Source: Lachnospiraceae bacterium 3-1
GTDB taxonomy: Bacteria; Bacillota; Clostridia; Lachnospirales; Lachnospiraceae
Length of the DNA: 64,000 nt
Assembly (NCBI GenBank): GCA_000403255.2
Contig: KE159594.1
Span: 310,001-374,000 of the forward strand
Direction of reading: 5' to 3'
Shown here: piece by piece, positions 50,120 through 59,210 of the stretch
Position numbering within the stretch: position 1 is the stretch's first letter
Layout: every line of letters starts with the position of its first letter
Position numbers and translations under genes: made by a program
The notes under the pieces: generated by a model
The model's database searches: none
Seen by the model: only the letters and a program-made list of their open reading frames with translations
Told to the model about the DNA's origin: nothing

Positions 50120-50886
50120 TCACTGCCCAGTCTGCCGCAGCGCTTCAATCTCCCAGTCTGTCAAATTAGTAAGCAATTTGATATACTCAATATCTTCTCC
50201 ACGCTGGAGCATGATTCTTGCTTGCCTTGTAAATTTTTCTTTCACATATTTTTCCGCATATTCTTCTGCATATTTCTCCGCATATTTTTCTACTTCCGGT
50301 TTCATTAATTCCATCAATGCTGATGCCATAGCGTCATTCTCCTTCATTTTTTCAAACACTGTCTCATTTGCAGATGTAAAAACCTGCACAATTGCCTCTG
50401 CCAGCCGCTTATCCTCATTTTGGGTCAATCCATAGGCTGTCTCCACCAGATTTCTTGCTTTCTCTTCCGTCAGCGCAGACAGCCACTGAAAGAGGCCAGC
50501 ATCCATTTCTTCCGTTACTACTATCTGCACCTTCAAAAAACTTATTCCATGAAGCATATAGATCCCTTTATGCCTCTGAACATACCCCATTCCCTTGGAA
50601 GTAAGACAGTTTAATATATCGAAATGCCCTTTACTGACAACCAGGGACAAGGTCACATCCCACGTCTGATGCCTGTCACAATAATAATATGTGTACGCCA
50701 ATGTCTGGCAAATGGAAAACTGGTTGAAATTATGGTCTTCCGTTAAATTAAACTCATTTATAAACTGCAGCGACCTGTTTCCCTTTAATTCTAACCGCAT
50801 TGCAACGCAAAAAGCTGGATGTCATTGTGTCTTTGCCATAAATTCTCCTTGCTGTGCATCCGTGCCTGCACTTTAATTGCCTTCAT
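50120..50886 (-). pseudogene. PD-(D/E)XK-like element protein, frameshifted
   Basis: The likely start at 50886 overlaps the RadC stop (TAATG) and reads WQRHNDIQLFA before a stop. The next frame resumes with AMRLELKGNRSLQF and runs to 50120. Homologues in gut clostridia that I recall join these as one segment. The second frame also jumps from NEFNLTE to the end region (SLVVSKGHFDIL, EKARNLVETAYGL), suggesting that the middle is missing. A KYAEEYAEKY repeat lies near the C-terminus. Probably inactive. Confidence 0.55.
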
Positions 50887-51324
50887 TATCTGTTATCACT
50901 ATAATCTGGAATTTCTGAAAACACAACCGCCAATTTTCCTTCTTTTGCAAAGCTAAACCAAGAATCCCGTCCTATAATGATATGGTCGTAAAGCTGCATG
51001 CCCATAAACTCCGAAGCTGCCCACACCTTATGCGTCACTCTGAAATCTTCTTTTGAAGGGTTTGAAAATCCCCCTGGGTGATTATGGATAAGAACAATCC
51101 CTGCAGCCCCGCATAACAATGCCCGGATAAAAATTTCCCTTACTCCAACTAACGCTGCATTATGCGTGCCATGGGCACCTCGAAAAATCCGATTGGCCTG
51201 CAGCCAGAGGTCATACAGATCAAATATATAAATCCTTTATGTCTGTATATTTTGTTGGAAAATCCGCCACTAAAATATTTTTTCCATCCCCATTAAGGGC
51301 AATGTCCAGTTCCTGTATTTTCAT
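50886..51324 (-). pseudogene. RadC/JAB-domain protein with internal deletion
   Basis: The start at 51324 (RBS AAGGAAGGTGACAGA) reads LDIALNGDGKNILVADFPTKY and stops at 51,221 or so. A second frame continues RIFRGAHGTHNAALVG, VLIHNHPGGFSNPSKED (the H-X-H-X-P JAMM pattern) and DHIIIGRD. About 50 residues and the frame are lost between them. RadC-like proteins are common on integrative elements. Confidence 0.75.
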
Positions 51325-51518
51325 TTCTGTCACCTTCCTTAAATAATAATTCAATTATTATAGGAGCCTTCGACTTCCATATTAACCCCCATCTTGCTTA
51401 GCTTGTCGTCTGGCCGCATGATGAGGGGGTTCTATGATAAATCCATACCTGTTCTAAAAACAACGGCACAGAAAAAGAGATACCCAAAGGCATCTCACCT
51501 TAACTCATTTCCAATTCT
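51325..51518. other. Intergenic stretch, nothing recognised
   Basis: About 190 bases upstream of the radC remnant; a short plus-strand frame extends across it without family similarity or a convincing ribosome binding site. Confidence 0.4.
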
Positions 51519-51680
51519 ATTACTGCGGCGGTTAAATATCGCAGTAGATTGCGCAGAACAAATCTTTATATGCAAGGCAGAAGATTGATCGGCAGCGAGG
51601 GCTACAGCGATTGATGACAACGCGTCAGATGGAGGTTTGGGCAAGCAAAATGTTGTGATATTTAACCACCGGAGTAATAT
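51519..51680. repeat. 161-bp palindromic-end repeat, TACTCC...TAAATATC family, copy 2 (longest)
   Basis: ATTACTGCGGCGGTTAAATA at the left is mirrored by TATTTAACCACCGGAGTAAT at the right. About 110 bases between them include TTGCGCAGAACAAATC, GCAGCGAGGGCTACAGCGA and GGGCAAGCAAAATGT. No coding sequence is seen. The other two copies look like shorter derivatives. Confidence 0.85.
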
Positions 51681-51983
51681 ATTGAGTTCCTACTTCCCAT
51701 AGCTAAAATTTCTTTAAATTGGAGTAAAACAAGCAACTGCATATTTCTTCATAGCTACATAATCTCTCTTGATTTTTCCACTGCTCTTTTTACTATTATA
51801 ATCTGAAATCCCCGAAACACAACTGCCCTTTTCATCTGCCGTCCATTAAAATTTCACTTTAAAAACCACATCGAATGCCTTTTCTGCCATAATAAAAAAA
51901 TGGGTGTAAACAAGGTACAAATTCCTGCTGACAGATACTGCAAGCCCTTTATTTACTGAATTTTATTTCGCTGGTTCAGATGT

Positions 51984-52205
51984 TGCCGTGGCAGACGAAT
52001 AGTATTTTTATCATTGTGGTTTTTCCTCCTTTTTTGCGCTGATTTGCCGTGTTTTGGCACGTTTTGCGGGGTTTATTTTTTTAAAGAAAATTGTTAAAAA
52101 AATCACAGAATGAGCAAAACGGGGCAAAATGTGGCAAGTTGAAGCCGTCAATCGTAGTAAAAACGTAGTAAGAATTGGGGGTTTTTACTACTATGGCTAT
52201 TTTAA
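51984..52205. other. Attachment-site copy 2 with LMW-PTP start remnant
   Basis: TGCCGTGGCAGACGAA (51984-51999) followed by TAGTATTTTTATCAT reads, on the minus strand, as the LMW-PTP start MIKILFVCHGN. It then matches copy 3 closely over about 200 bases, including TTTTTCCTCCTTTTTTGCGC, TGATTTGCCGTGTTTT and GCAAAACGGGGCAAAATG. It marks a junction between two integrated elements. Confidence 0.85.
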
Positions 52206-52364
52206 CACATGAAACTATATCTGAGTCTAAATACAATTATCAATAAATGGTCGTAGCTAATATAAACTATGTATTGAACTTATTTGCTTTGTAAAAATTT
52301 TTCAAACAAATCATTGAACATTTTAAAAATTATATATTGCAACTACTATCCCTTTTTTCAATTA

Positions 52365-52658
52365 TCACTTTAAAAATTTATTTAAATCAACATTAATACC
52401 TACTGCTTGCATATTCTTAGCTAATTCAAATTTCCATGCACCTGCTGAATCCATATTCGTATATACCACCCCAGTAATATCACCTGGTGTTTCCACGTTT
52501 CCTTTAACAAGTATATCTCCTTCTTCAAAAGGCATCTCAAAATTAGTAGTAAGAACTTTCCCACACTCGCTCTGCAAATTAACACTTATATTTTCGTATT
52601 TTTGCCCAGATGATTTTATTAATGTTACTGGTTGTAAATCCTTTCGTAATAGTCTCAA
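52365..52658 (-). CDS. Hypothetical protein
   Basis: A 97-residue protein with a TTG start and TTAGGAGGACTTAT upstream. It contains beta-rich segments such as YENISVNLQSECGKVLTT and FEEGDILVKG, suggestive of a small beta-barrel. I do not recognise it. It lies within the second integrated element. Confidence 0.5.
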   Translation of the reverse strand: MRLLRKDLQPVTLIKSSGQKYENISVNLQSECGKVLTTNFEMPFEEGDILVKGNVETPGDITGVVYTNMDSAGAWKFELAKNMQAVGINVDLNKFLK

Positions 52659-52915
52659 TAATAAGTCCTCCTAATTTTTGTAAATCATAACAGAATTTGT
52701 ACTTTCTACAATAAACCCCATTTGCTTTGGCATTTCCTTAATGAAAAAACTTCCTGTATCCAATATTTAGATATTTCTTTTATTAAATTTCATTCAAATA
52801 TATCTGTACATAGTATCCTTACTTTTTCCGATATTTTATCACAAACAAAACCATTTGGGGAGTAGAAAATTTAAAAAAACGCCCAGCCGAAGCAGAGCGC
52901 CTTACCATTTCCTTA

Positions 52916-53449
52916 TCAAATTGCCCGGAACATCTTCAGCGACACAGCCCTTTTACCCTTCGCCTTTTCCAGTTCCTTCCTCGCTACCTCCAAATCCTCC
53001 ATCCGCTTCAGTTCATCCGCAGCATCCTCCAGTCCAAGATGCGTGTATGTATTCAGCGTCACCCCAATATCACTATGCCCCATCAGGTACTGAAGCGTCT
53101 TTGGATTCATTCCCGACTTTGCCATGTTGCTGCAATAAGTGTGGCGGCAGACATGGGGCATGATGTTCGGCATCTGCACCCGGTAAATATCATTGTACCG
53201 CTTGTCCATATGATTGAAACGGTGTTCCCAATGCATCGCAACCAGCGGGTTGCAGTCCTTATCCACAAAAAGGAATCCGCTGTACCCATCAATCACCTTT
53301 TCAAACCTTGGCGGCTCCCTGTCCTCAATGATGCCCCGGAAGCATTCGGCAACCTCCTCCGTCATAGGCAGTTTCCTCGTTCCCGCATTTGTCTTTGTGG
53401 ATTCAATCACCAGCTTCATGTTTGTCCTGCTATACTTAAATTGTAACAC
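52916..53449 (-). pseudogene. Tyrosine recombinase (integrase), C-terminal fragment
   Basis: The 177 residues hold the second half of a phage-type integrase: lysine strand TKTNAGTRKLPM, HVCRHTYCSNM (H-X2-R), LMGHSDIGVTLNTYTHL with the final His and nucleophile Tyr. The arm-binding and core-binding domains and the first catalytic Arg are missing. It lies between attachment copies 2 and 3, so it is probably the enzyme that integrated this element. Confidence 0.88.
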
Positions 53450-53667
53450 AAAGTATTATTCAAAAGACGGTCATCCTAAACTAACCAATACCTTCATAAA
53501 ATCACATCCTTTCCAAATCTATAATAGCAGCAAAATGTCACAGAATCCTCACAAGAAATCTATTTATTTTCTTCCTCTATCTGCCAATTTATCAGCCTTT
53601 TCGCTTGCATAAAGCATTTGACAATTCAAAAAGCCCCACCGAAAACTAATCCAGTGAGGCCATTGCT

Positions 53668-53955
53668 TTAAATATTCTGCTTAGGTACAAACTCAATTTT
53701 AAGAGCCATCCCCATTCCTTCTGCCAATCTTTTAAGTAAATTAACGGAAGGATTTCTTGTTCCATTCTCCAACTTGCTAATATCTGCCTGATTAATCCCT
53801 GTACGTTCTGCAAGTTCTTTCTGTGTCATATTCTGTGAAGTTCTAGCTTCTACAATCGCCCTAATCACATCAAGTTCAGGTTGGATGTCTTCATACTCTT
53901 TTACAAAGTCTGCATCTTTCATTTGCTCTTCTTTAAATTGTTTTAATGATTTCAT
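53668..53955 (-). CDS. HigA-type XRE antitoxin
   Basis: A 95-residue protein with a helix-turn-helix QKELAERTGINQADISKLE followed by NPSVNLLKRLAEGMG. It follows the toxin gene with a 4-base overlap, toxin first, as in HigBA systems. It should bind and neutralise the toxin and repress the operon. Confidence 0.85.
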   Translation of the reverse strand: MKSLKQFKEEQMKDADFVKEYEDIQPELDVIRAIVEARTSQNMTQKELAERTGINQADISKLENGTRNPSVNLLKRLAEGMGMALKIEFVPKQNI

Positions 53956-54308
53956 GACTTTCCCATCCTTTCCTTAAAGTCAGCTCTTCGTTCTTTGGCT
54001 AACCTAATTTCTTCTGGTGGCGTCTTTTGTGTCTTCTTAACAAAACCATTTGTTAGCACTATCTTTCCCTCATAGTAAAAGAAATATAATACTCTGGTAA
54101 TATTATTACCAACTTTACATCTAATCTCAAATATGCCATCATCAATCGGCTTACTATATGGTTCTCTAAGCTGATTTCCCCTTTCTTCCAGTAATTCAAG
54201 CAATCCTACCATTTTAGCGCGTATTTTCACGTCCAATGATACAATGAATTCTTCTACAGGGCAGTCACCATTCTCTTTTTCATAAAAAATCACTTCAAAT
54301 TCTGTCAT
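53952..54308 (-). CDS. HigB/RelE-type mRNA interferase toxin
   Basis: About 118 residues: FEVIFYEKENGDCPVEEF, PYSKPIDDGIFEIR and NITRVLYFFYYEGKIVLTNGF, then KKTQKTP, the usual HigB/Gp49 fold order. It should cleave ribosome-bound mRNA. ATG 54308 is preferred for AAAGGAGATACC upstream. Module apparently intact. Confidence 0.87.
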   Translation of the reverse strand: MTEFEVIFYEKENGDCPVEEFIVSLDVKIRAKMVGLLELLEERGNQLREPYSKPIDDGIFEIRCKVGNNITRVLYFFYYEGKIVLTNGFVKKTQKTPPEEIRLAKERRADFKERMGKS

Positions 54309-54574
54309 GGTATCTCCTTTGTAATCATTGTATGGTATATATGCCATGTTGTCAATTGAATACTTATAATTCCCTTGTATAAATCTTTTTATGTTATCAA
54401 AAATATTTACGGTTGAACTCTACAAAAAAATCTTTTCTACTTCTACAAATTATTCCGTCTCAAATTTTTCCATTCCCCCTAGTATAGCTTTTGGGGTAAA
54501 TACGTGGTAAACCAAGTCCTCAAATTCTTCAAAAGCATTGATTTTACTGAGAATTGCACATACAAATCATATCC

Positions 54575-54785
54575 TGCCGTGGCAGAAGAAAAGTATTTTT
54601 ATCATTGTGGTTTTTCCTCCTTTTTTGCGCTGATTTGCCGTGTTTTGCGGCGTTTTGCTCGGGTTGTATTTTGCGGAAAGATTGCTAAAAATATCACAGT
54701 TTCGGCAAAACGGGGCAAAATGCGGCGTATTGAGGCCGTGAAACGCAGTAAAAGATGGGGTGTTTTAATACTCTGACTATTTTAC
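54575..54785. other. Attachment-site copy 3 with diverged LMW-PTP start
   Basis: TGCCGTGGCAGAAGAA (54575-54590) continues as AAGTATTTTTATCAT, reading MIKILFFCHGRI then a stop on the minus strand. The next 190 bases match copy 2 (TTTTTCCTCCTTTTTTGCGC, CGGCAAAACGGGGCAAAATG). Its changed codons suggest it is an older or unselected copy. Confidence 0.85.
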
Positions 54786-54936
54786 CATAAAACGATTTAT
54801 AATGCATCCATAGATGTGGACATAAATTTTGACCCCTATCCTATCTTGTGGACACTGGAAAATGCCCCGCTGGGACAGGGGATTTTATTATTTTCAATTC
54901 AGTTATGCTAGAGACAGCTTTGTTGATTAATTATAA

Positions 54937-55831
54937 AAACTATAAATGAGCAAATATGAAATTTTACCAAAGTTACGAAAAATGGCTTAAAACTAAAGAC
55001 ATCACGCCTCTGTGGGTGTATACTGTTTCTGCTAAGAAATACAATAACCTACAAAGGATGATGTCTTATAGAAAACAGTATATACCATTCAGAGCTGCTT
55101 TACAACTGCTTTAAAAAATTAAGTCTGTGCCAGGTTTTTCCACAGACGGCCATGAAACATATAATGGCCATACTGATATCCGTCTTTTCTCTTGGATATC
55201 ATGGACGCTTTCATCAAAAAAGGCTTCTATACCATTGGTGCGCTGAAGACGAACCAGATACTGTATCCCCGCGGCATCAGACAGAAAATCAGTGAGTTTG
55301 CCCTTCATTTACGGAAGACAGATGTCGGCGTCAGCCTCGTGACAGTTGGCAGCCGGAGCTATTATGTCTACCGGTATGAAGGAAACCTCAACGGCATTGA
55401 TGATGCGGTGGCGCTAATCAGCTACCCAAAGGATGCGTTCCATGCCCCCAAAGCCCTGCGGGCTTTTATCAGCACGGATGTTTCTTTAAGCACCCGGGAG
55501 ATACTGGACAGATATGTGGAGCGGTGGCCAGTGGAGGTGTTTTTCCGTCAGTCTAAAAACCAGTTGGCATTTGAAAGGTATCAGATTCGTTCATCGAAGG
55601 GGATCCAGAGGTACTGGCTACTGATGTCGCTGGCACATTTGATCGCCTGTACTGGATGCGGCGAAACCATGTCTTTTGAAGATGGTTATGCTAATATTTA
55701 TAGCCATATCCAGGAGGAACGACTCCGATTCATTTACCAATGCGGTGCAAGGCACGTCCTTTTTGAGGAAGTCATGGCTTTAGTAGCATAGGCGTATTGT
55801 GTAATTTTTTAAATTTGCTCATTTATAGTTT
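54937..55831. mobile_element. Internally deleted IS (IS4/IS701-like) with matching terminal inverted repeats
   Basis: Ends AAACTATAAATGAGCAAAT (54937) and ATTTGCTCATTTATAGTTT (to 55831) are inverted copies; the similarity runs about 31 bp with few mismatches. At 895 bp it is much shorter than a full IS of this type. Confidence 0.85.
55062..55791 (+). pseudogene. DDE transposase remnant within the 54,937 IS
   Basis: A start MSYRKQYIPFRAALQLL at about 55,062 breaks quickly. The long frame from 55192 gives FIKKGFYTIGALKTNQ, RYVERWPVEVFFRQSKNQLAF and KGIQRYWLLMSLAHL, the third-acid E in WPVEVFFRQSK included. The first half of the catalytic domain is deleted, so it cannot transpose alone. Confidence 0.85.
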
Positions 55832-55914
55832 CTAAAAAAGAATTTCGTTCAAGTACAGGGGAGCGGGCTGTTCCTGCTCAGGCAACATGGCCTTGAATTG
55901 TTACGTTTGAAGAA

Positions 55915-56517
55915 TTGTCACGTAGATTAGCATATAATGTTCGTTATAGGAAATGGATTCTAAATGATAGTATTCTGCAACAAGAGGCTTTATGGAAAAA
56001 TAAGAAAACCAGAATCTCCCCTTATATAACTGCAGACCAAAAAAATAATTCAAAATGGATAATAGGAACTTATTCAAAGGAGCAATTATTAAGAAGAATG
56101 CAAGATACCTATTCTAAAGCATTATACACATACAAAACTTTTGTGGAAACTTTTTTGAACCCTTTAAAAAGTCAACTTTCCACATATTTAATATTGCCGT
56201 GTGAATTTGTTGGGATTCTCCAATATATTTGTGATGAGAATGAAAAATTAGCATCTTATCCTATATTTTCTTGGTATATGAAACCTTTGCCCATATCAGA
56301 GCCGAACCAAATAAATATTTGCTGTAAAGATGAAGATGAGATTTGGAATAATACGGCTATCTGCGATGATTTAATTATGGCGCAAAAAACGCTTCGCAAA
56401 GATGGTAACATATTTATCAACAATAAAATACATAATAGTGATGTTAAGCTATCCGAAACTCCTGTTACGGATATAATATATGAGTGGTTGGAAAACGATC
56501 TCAAAGAGATTGGCTAG
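55915..56517 (+). pseudogene. C-terminal part of an unknown protein
   Basis: 200 residues from a TTG; the frame is open upstream to about 55,900, just beyond the neighbouring IS. It is helical at first (SKALYTYKTFVETFLNP) and ends with LSETPVTDIIYEWLEND. No motif was recognised. Lack of an RBS and the adjacent IS suggest that the N-terminus was lost. It lies upstream and convergent to the type III toxin gene, so it may belong to a defence island. Confidence 0.4.
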
Positions 56518-56574
56518 TTATAATCATTACAAAGCGGACAAACAGCCCTTTAATCTTTAGGTTAGAGGGCGTGT

Positions 56575-57054
56575 TTAATATTCCCTGCACTTCTTTTCCA
56601 ATAACCCAAAGTCATTTGTTCTTTTTGCTAATGGTGTGGAATCCTTATTCCGCTTTTTATGATTGTAGACAATCTCTGCATTTTTCCTTATCCGATCTTT
56701 ATGCCTGTTTATTTCGCGGCTTTCAGCCTGCAAAAGAAATTTATAGTGTGGATCTTTTTCAGCATTGATATCAAATTCAATTAATTGTTCTTTGGGAACC
56801 GGAATCATATTGTTTATGTTGATAACCGCATAGTCTTTTATCTTGATAAAATCTACACTTTCTTTCATTTTCTTGTGTTTTGACTTAAACGAAGATAATG
56901 GTGCAAAATAATAAAATCCGTTGATCTCCAAAACAGTTCCTATATATTTTCGTCCAAACGTTCCGCCTTCATGCAAAAATAAATGTTCCTGATATTGACT
57001 CAGGTATTTTATGTATGCATCTTTCACGCCATATATTTTAATATTGTTTTTCAT
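56575..57054 (-). CDS. toxN: Type III toxin-antitoxin endoribonuclease (ToxN/AbiQ family)
   Basis: A 159-residue protein. FGRKYIGTVLEINGFYYFAPLSSFKSKHKKM (residue string described in parts: GTVLEING, YYFAPLSS, KSKHKKM), then FIKI and INNMIPVPKEQLIEFDI, match the ToxN/AbiQ/CptN fold. A long helical C-terminus follows. Such toxins cut RNA and are held inactive by a repeat RNA they process; phage infection frees them and blocks phage growth. AAAGGA precedes the ATG. Upstream are a terminator, two tandem RNA repeats and a promoter, the complete type III arrangement. Confidence 0.88.
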   Translation of the reverse strand: MKNNIKIYGVKDAYIKYLSQYQEHLFLHEGGTFGRKYIGTVLEINGFYYFAPLSSFKSKHKKMKESVDFIKIKDYAVININNMIPVPKEQLIEFDINAEKDPHYKFLLQAESREINRHKDRIRKNAEIVYNHKKRNKDSTPLAKRTNDFGLLEKKCREY

Positions 57055-57077
57055 AATATTCCTTTGTCTATCTACAG

Positions 57078-57106
57078 AAAAGGCAGAGACTTAAGCAGTC
57101 CCTGCC
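57078..57106 (-). terminator. Terminator between antitoxin RNA and toxN
   Basis: GGCAGGGACTGCTTAAGTC and CTCTGCC form a hairpin with UUUU after it. It lies between the repeat array and toxN. In type III systems a leaky terminator at this position sets the RNA:toxin ratio. Confidence 0.88.
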
Positions 57107-57108
57107 AT

Positions 57109-57183
57109 CTGTTAACTCGCTCACTTAAGGGCTGCGCATCACCCACTCATAACTTGCTCATTTATAAGGCTGTGCATCACCTA
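57109..57183 (-). ncRNA. toxI: Type III antitoxin RNA, two tandem repeats
   Basis: Read on the minus strand, two contiguous repeats of 38 nt (57146-57183) and 37 nt (57109-57145) share GGTGATGC, CAGCC, TGAGC and AGTTA cores. The two differ at roughly ten positions. Each should be an RNA unit that binds one toxin molecule. The low repeat number (two) and divergence are unusual but fit CptI/TenpI-like arrays. Confidence 0.82.
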
Positions 57184-57191
57184 CTATATTT

Positions 57192-57219
57192 AGTATACAC
57201 TATTTCTGATTAATTACAA
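57192..57219 (-). promoter_or_regulatory. Promoter of the toxI-toxN locus
   Basis: On the minus strand TTGTAA (57214-57219) and TATACT (57192-57197) are separated by 16 bases. Transcription would start near 57,185, right at the first repeat. Confidence 0.75.
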
Positions 57220-57484
57220 CTTATTTTATGAATTTTTCAGAATTCCCTAATAATAAAAAGCTCTTGGCAAATTGTAACAAAGTATTGATACCACCTATTA
57301 CAACTATACATTTAGACACATATATAAGCAATTTAATTAGTAAAAATATACCAAAATTGTTATAAAAAAAGTAAGCGGAGACACACAATATACTTAAATG
57401 GCTTAAACATATATTTTGAAAGAACGGAACAACTTGTATTCAGGCATTGGAAAAAGTTACAAAGTGACAATATGCAAAAAGGGC
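57220..57484. other. AT-rich spacer between toxI promoter and the IS66 element
   Basis: About 265 bases of AT-rich sequence. No gene seen; a short plus-strand stretch before the IS (FRHWKKLQSDNMQKG) might be a gene end cut by the IS. Confidence 0.4.
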
Positions 57485-57556
57485 GTAAGTAGGTAATAAT
57501 CCGTACCTTGACAAAATAAGAAATCCCCAGTCGTTTGCTGGGGAATAGGTCAGACA

Positions 57557-58045
57557 CTATTTTTTAAGTTTACTGCGACAATCGCCTGGAAGGTTGGAAG
57601 ACAATGGAAGAAGTTCCAGCATATCTTCCTTTTTAGGAAATGCTCCGAGATCTTTCATTCTTTCCAACACATAGGTTAAATAATTGTACGGCTTCCATCC
57701 ATTCAGAAGTGCTGTTTCAGTGATACTATACACAGTCGCACTGATTTCCTCCAGTTCCAGTCCGAACCCATCCAGATCGGATTCCTGTTTTGCTTCATTG
57801 AAAAGATTCAGCTGGGTATAGCCGTCAGCATACTTTTCACGGGACTGGCCAAACCGTCTCCGCTGTGCGAGAGTAAGCCGGCCAGAGAGCATTGCGTTCA
57901 GGAATTCCAGTTCCTTTGTTTTTTCTTCGAGGATCTGGATTTTTGTTTCCTGTTTCTGCTGATGCTTCTGCATGGCCTGCATCAGGGCGGTGATATTTTC
58001 TTTACTCATGCTGTCCAGCTGTTCTTCTGTAAAAAGCGGTTTCAT
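57557..58045 (-). pseudogene. IS66 TnpC transposase with large in-frame deletion
   Basis: The N-terminus (TEEQLDSMSKENITALMQ, AMLSGRLTLAQRRRFGQS) is joined in frame to the very end (TETALLNGWKPYNYLTYVLE, LPGDCRSKLKK). Roughly 350 residues containing the zinc and DDE domains are missing. Confidence 0.88.
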
Positions 58046-58244
58046 AGTGCAATCCCAACTTTCCTAAAGTCTATGAACAGTATATCATAGATTTTCACAG
58101 GATACGACAGAAAACCGCTTCCGGGTATGTGGGAAAATCCGCATAAAATCAAGGAAATTTCGTCTTTTTGCGGATTGACAGGAACCGTAACTATATGACA
58201 ATCTTCGGATGACGTTCTTCAAAGGCGCCTTTGGGCTTCAGTGA

Positions 58245-58544
58245 TCATCCATCACACAGCCAGTGTATCTCTTTCCGTGTGACTTTCTGCAGCTCATCCG
58301 GCGCATCAGGCCAGTGGAAGGAATCCCGGTCCAGCCTTTTCATCAGAATCCTGAATCCTGACCTGTCCCACTGGAGGATTTTGATCAATGTGCGTCTGCG
58401 ATTGCAGAATGCGAACATACAGCGGGAGTACGGATCCAGATGGAATTTCAGTTTAATGATGGCAGCTAAACCTGTGCAGCTCTTTCTTAGGTCGGTGCAT
58501 CCGCATGCCAGGTAGACGGTAGTGCTTCCAGAAAAATCAAGCAC
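58245..58544 (-). CDS. IS66 TnpB accessory protein
   Basis: 99 residues; TTVYLACGCTDLRKSCTGLA and MFAFCNRRRTLIKILQWDRSGF match IS66 Orf2. It overlaps tnpA by 8 bases. Needed by IS66 elements for transposition, with uncertain role. Confidence 0.93.
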   Translation of the reverse strand: MLDFSGSTTVYLACGCTDLRKSCTGLAAIIKLKFHLDPYSRCMFAFCNRRRTLIKILQWDRSGFRILMKRLDRDSFHWPDAPDELQKVTRKEIHWLCDG

Positions 58545-58881
58545 GGTCTTTTAAAGCCCGAAGCAGGGCAGTCACCAGCCTGTCTGGACAGTCAGGGCCA
58601 ATTTCGATCCGGATATCTTCCGAAAGGCAGATCGTCACTGGCGCTTTCCCTGTGCGTTCTCCGGAACAGAGTTCCTGCTCAGAGGGAAGCCTGGCAAATA
58701 CAGGCTCACTGCTGCTTCCTATCATAGAGGATTCCGTCTGAAGTTTTCGGTTCCAGTAACCGAAAGCAGCTAATGGGATTTCATTCTGCCGGCACCATTC
58801 TTTACGGGACAGACCGCTTTCCTGAAAAGAACTGATCCGGTATGCCCAGAGCTCCGCCTTTGAAATTAGATTTTCATACAT
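58537..58881 (-). CDS. IS66 TnpA accessory protein
   Basis: 114 residues; a helix-turn-helix-like start (SRKEWCRQNEIPLAAFGYW) and a C-terminal strand ICLSEDIRIEIGPDCP typical of IS66 Orf1. First gene of the IS66 element. Confidence 0.9.
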   Translation of the reverse strand: MYENLISKAELWAYRISSFQESGLSRKEWCRQNEIPLAAFGYWNRKLQTESSMIGSSSEPVFARLPSEQELCSGERTGKAPVTICLSEDIRIEIGPDCPDRLVTALLRALKDRA

Positions 58882-59006
58882 ACAAACACCTCCATCATTT
58901 GAATCTTATGGTATCAAATCTGGATGAGTATTTGTAGATACGGATTATTACCTACTTACATTTAAACAACATATTCCAACACGCATCTACATTTAGGCAT
59001 AAAATA

Positions 59007-59036
59007 AACCGTAGTCTTTTTTAAAGATTACGGTCT
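59007..59036 (-). terminator. Terminator of the small gene split by IS630
   Basis: AACCGTAGTCTTT pairs with AAAGATTACGGTCT; a U-rich run follows on the minus strand. It lies 11 bases after the stop at 59047. Confidence 0.75.
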
Positions 59037-59210
59037 ATGTAGATTATCATTCAATTATCTTTCCATCTTTTTGTCTTTTTACCATATTCTTATTCATAAG
59101 TTCACCAATTGCTATAGCAGATGTCTTTGGCGATATACCCATTTTTTCTGCCACAATAAAGTGAACACCTTTAGTCCATGGTTGTTCTGGTAATACTTTT
59201 TTTACTTCTT

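Larger units (their letters stand above)
57485..58959 (-). mobile_element. IS66-family element with deleted transposase
   Basis: GTAAGTAGGTAATAATCCGT at 57485 is repeated inverted at the right end (to 58959). The element keeps tnpA and tnpB in full and a shortened tnpC; its length is 1,475 bp instead of about 2.5 kb. No 8-bp target duplication is obvious. Confidence 0.9.

Noticed and set aside
54790-54900. Possible IS end with GTGGACA repeats
   Set aside because: Only short GTGGACA motifs were seen; no partner end or coding remnant supports an element.
57109-57183. Possible CRISPR array
   Set aside because: The two repeats are contiguous with no spacers and precede a ToxN-type gene; they fit a type III antitoxin RNA instead.
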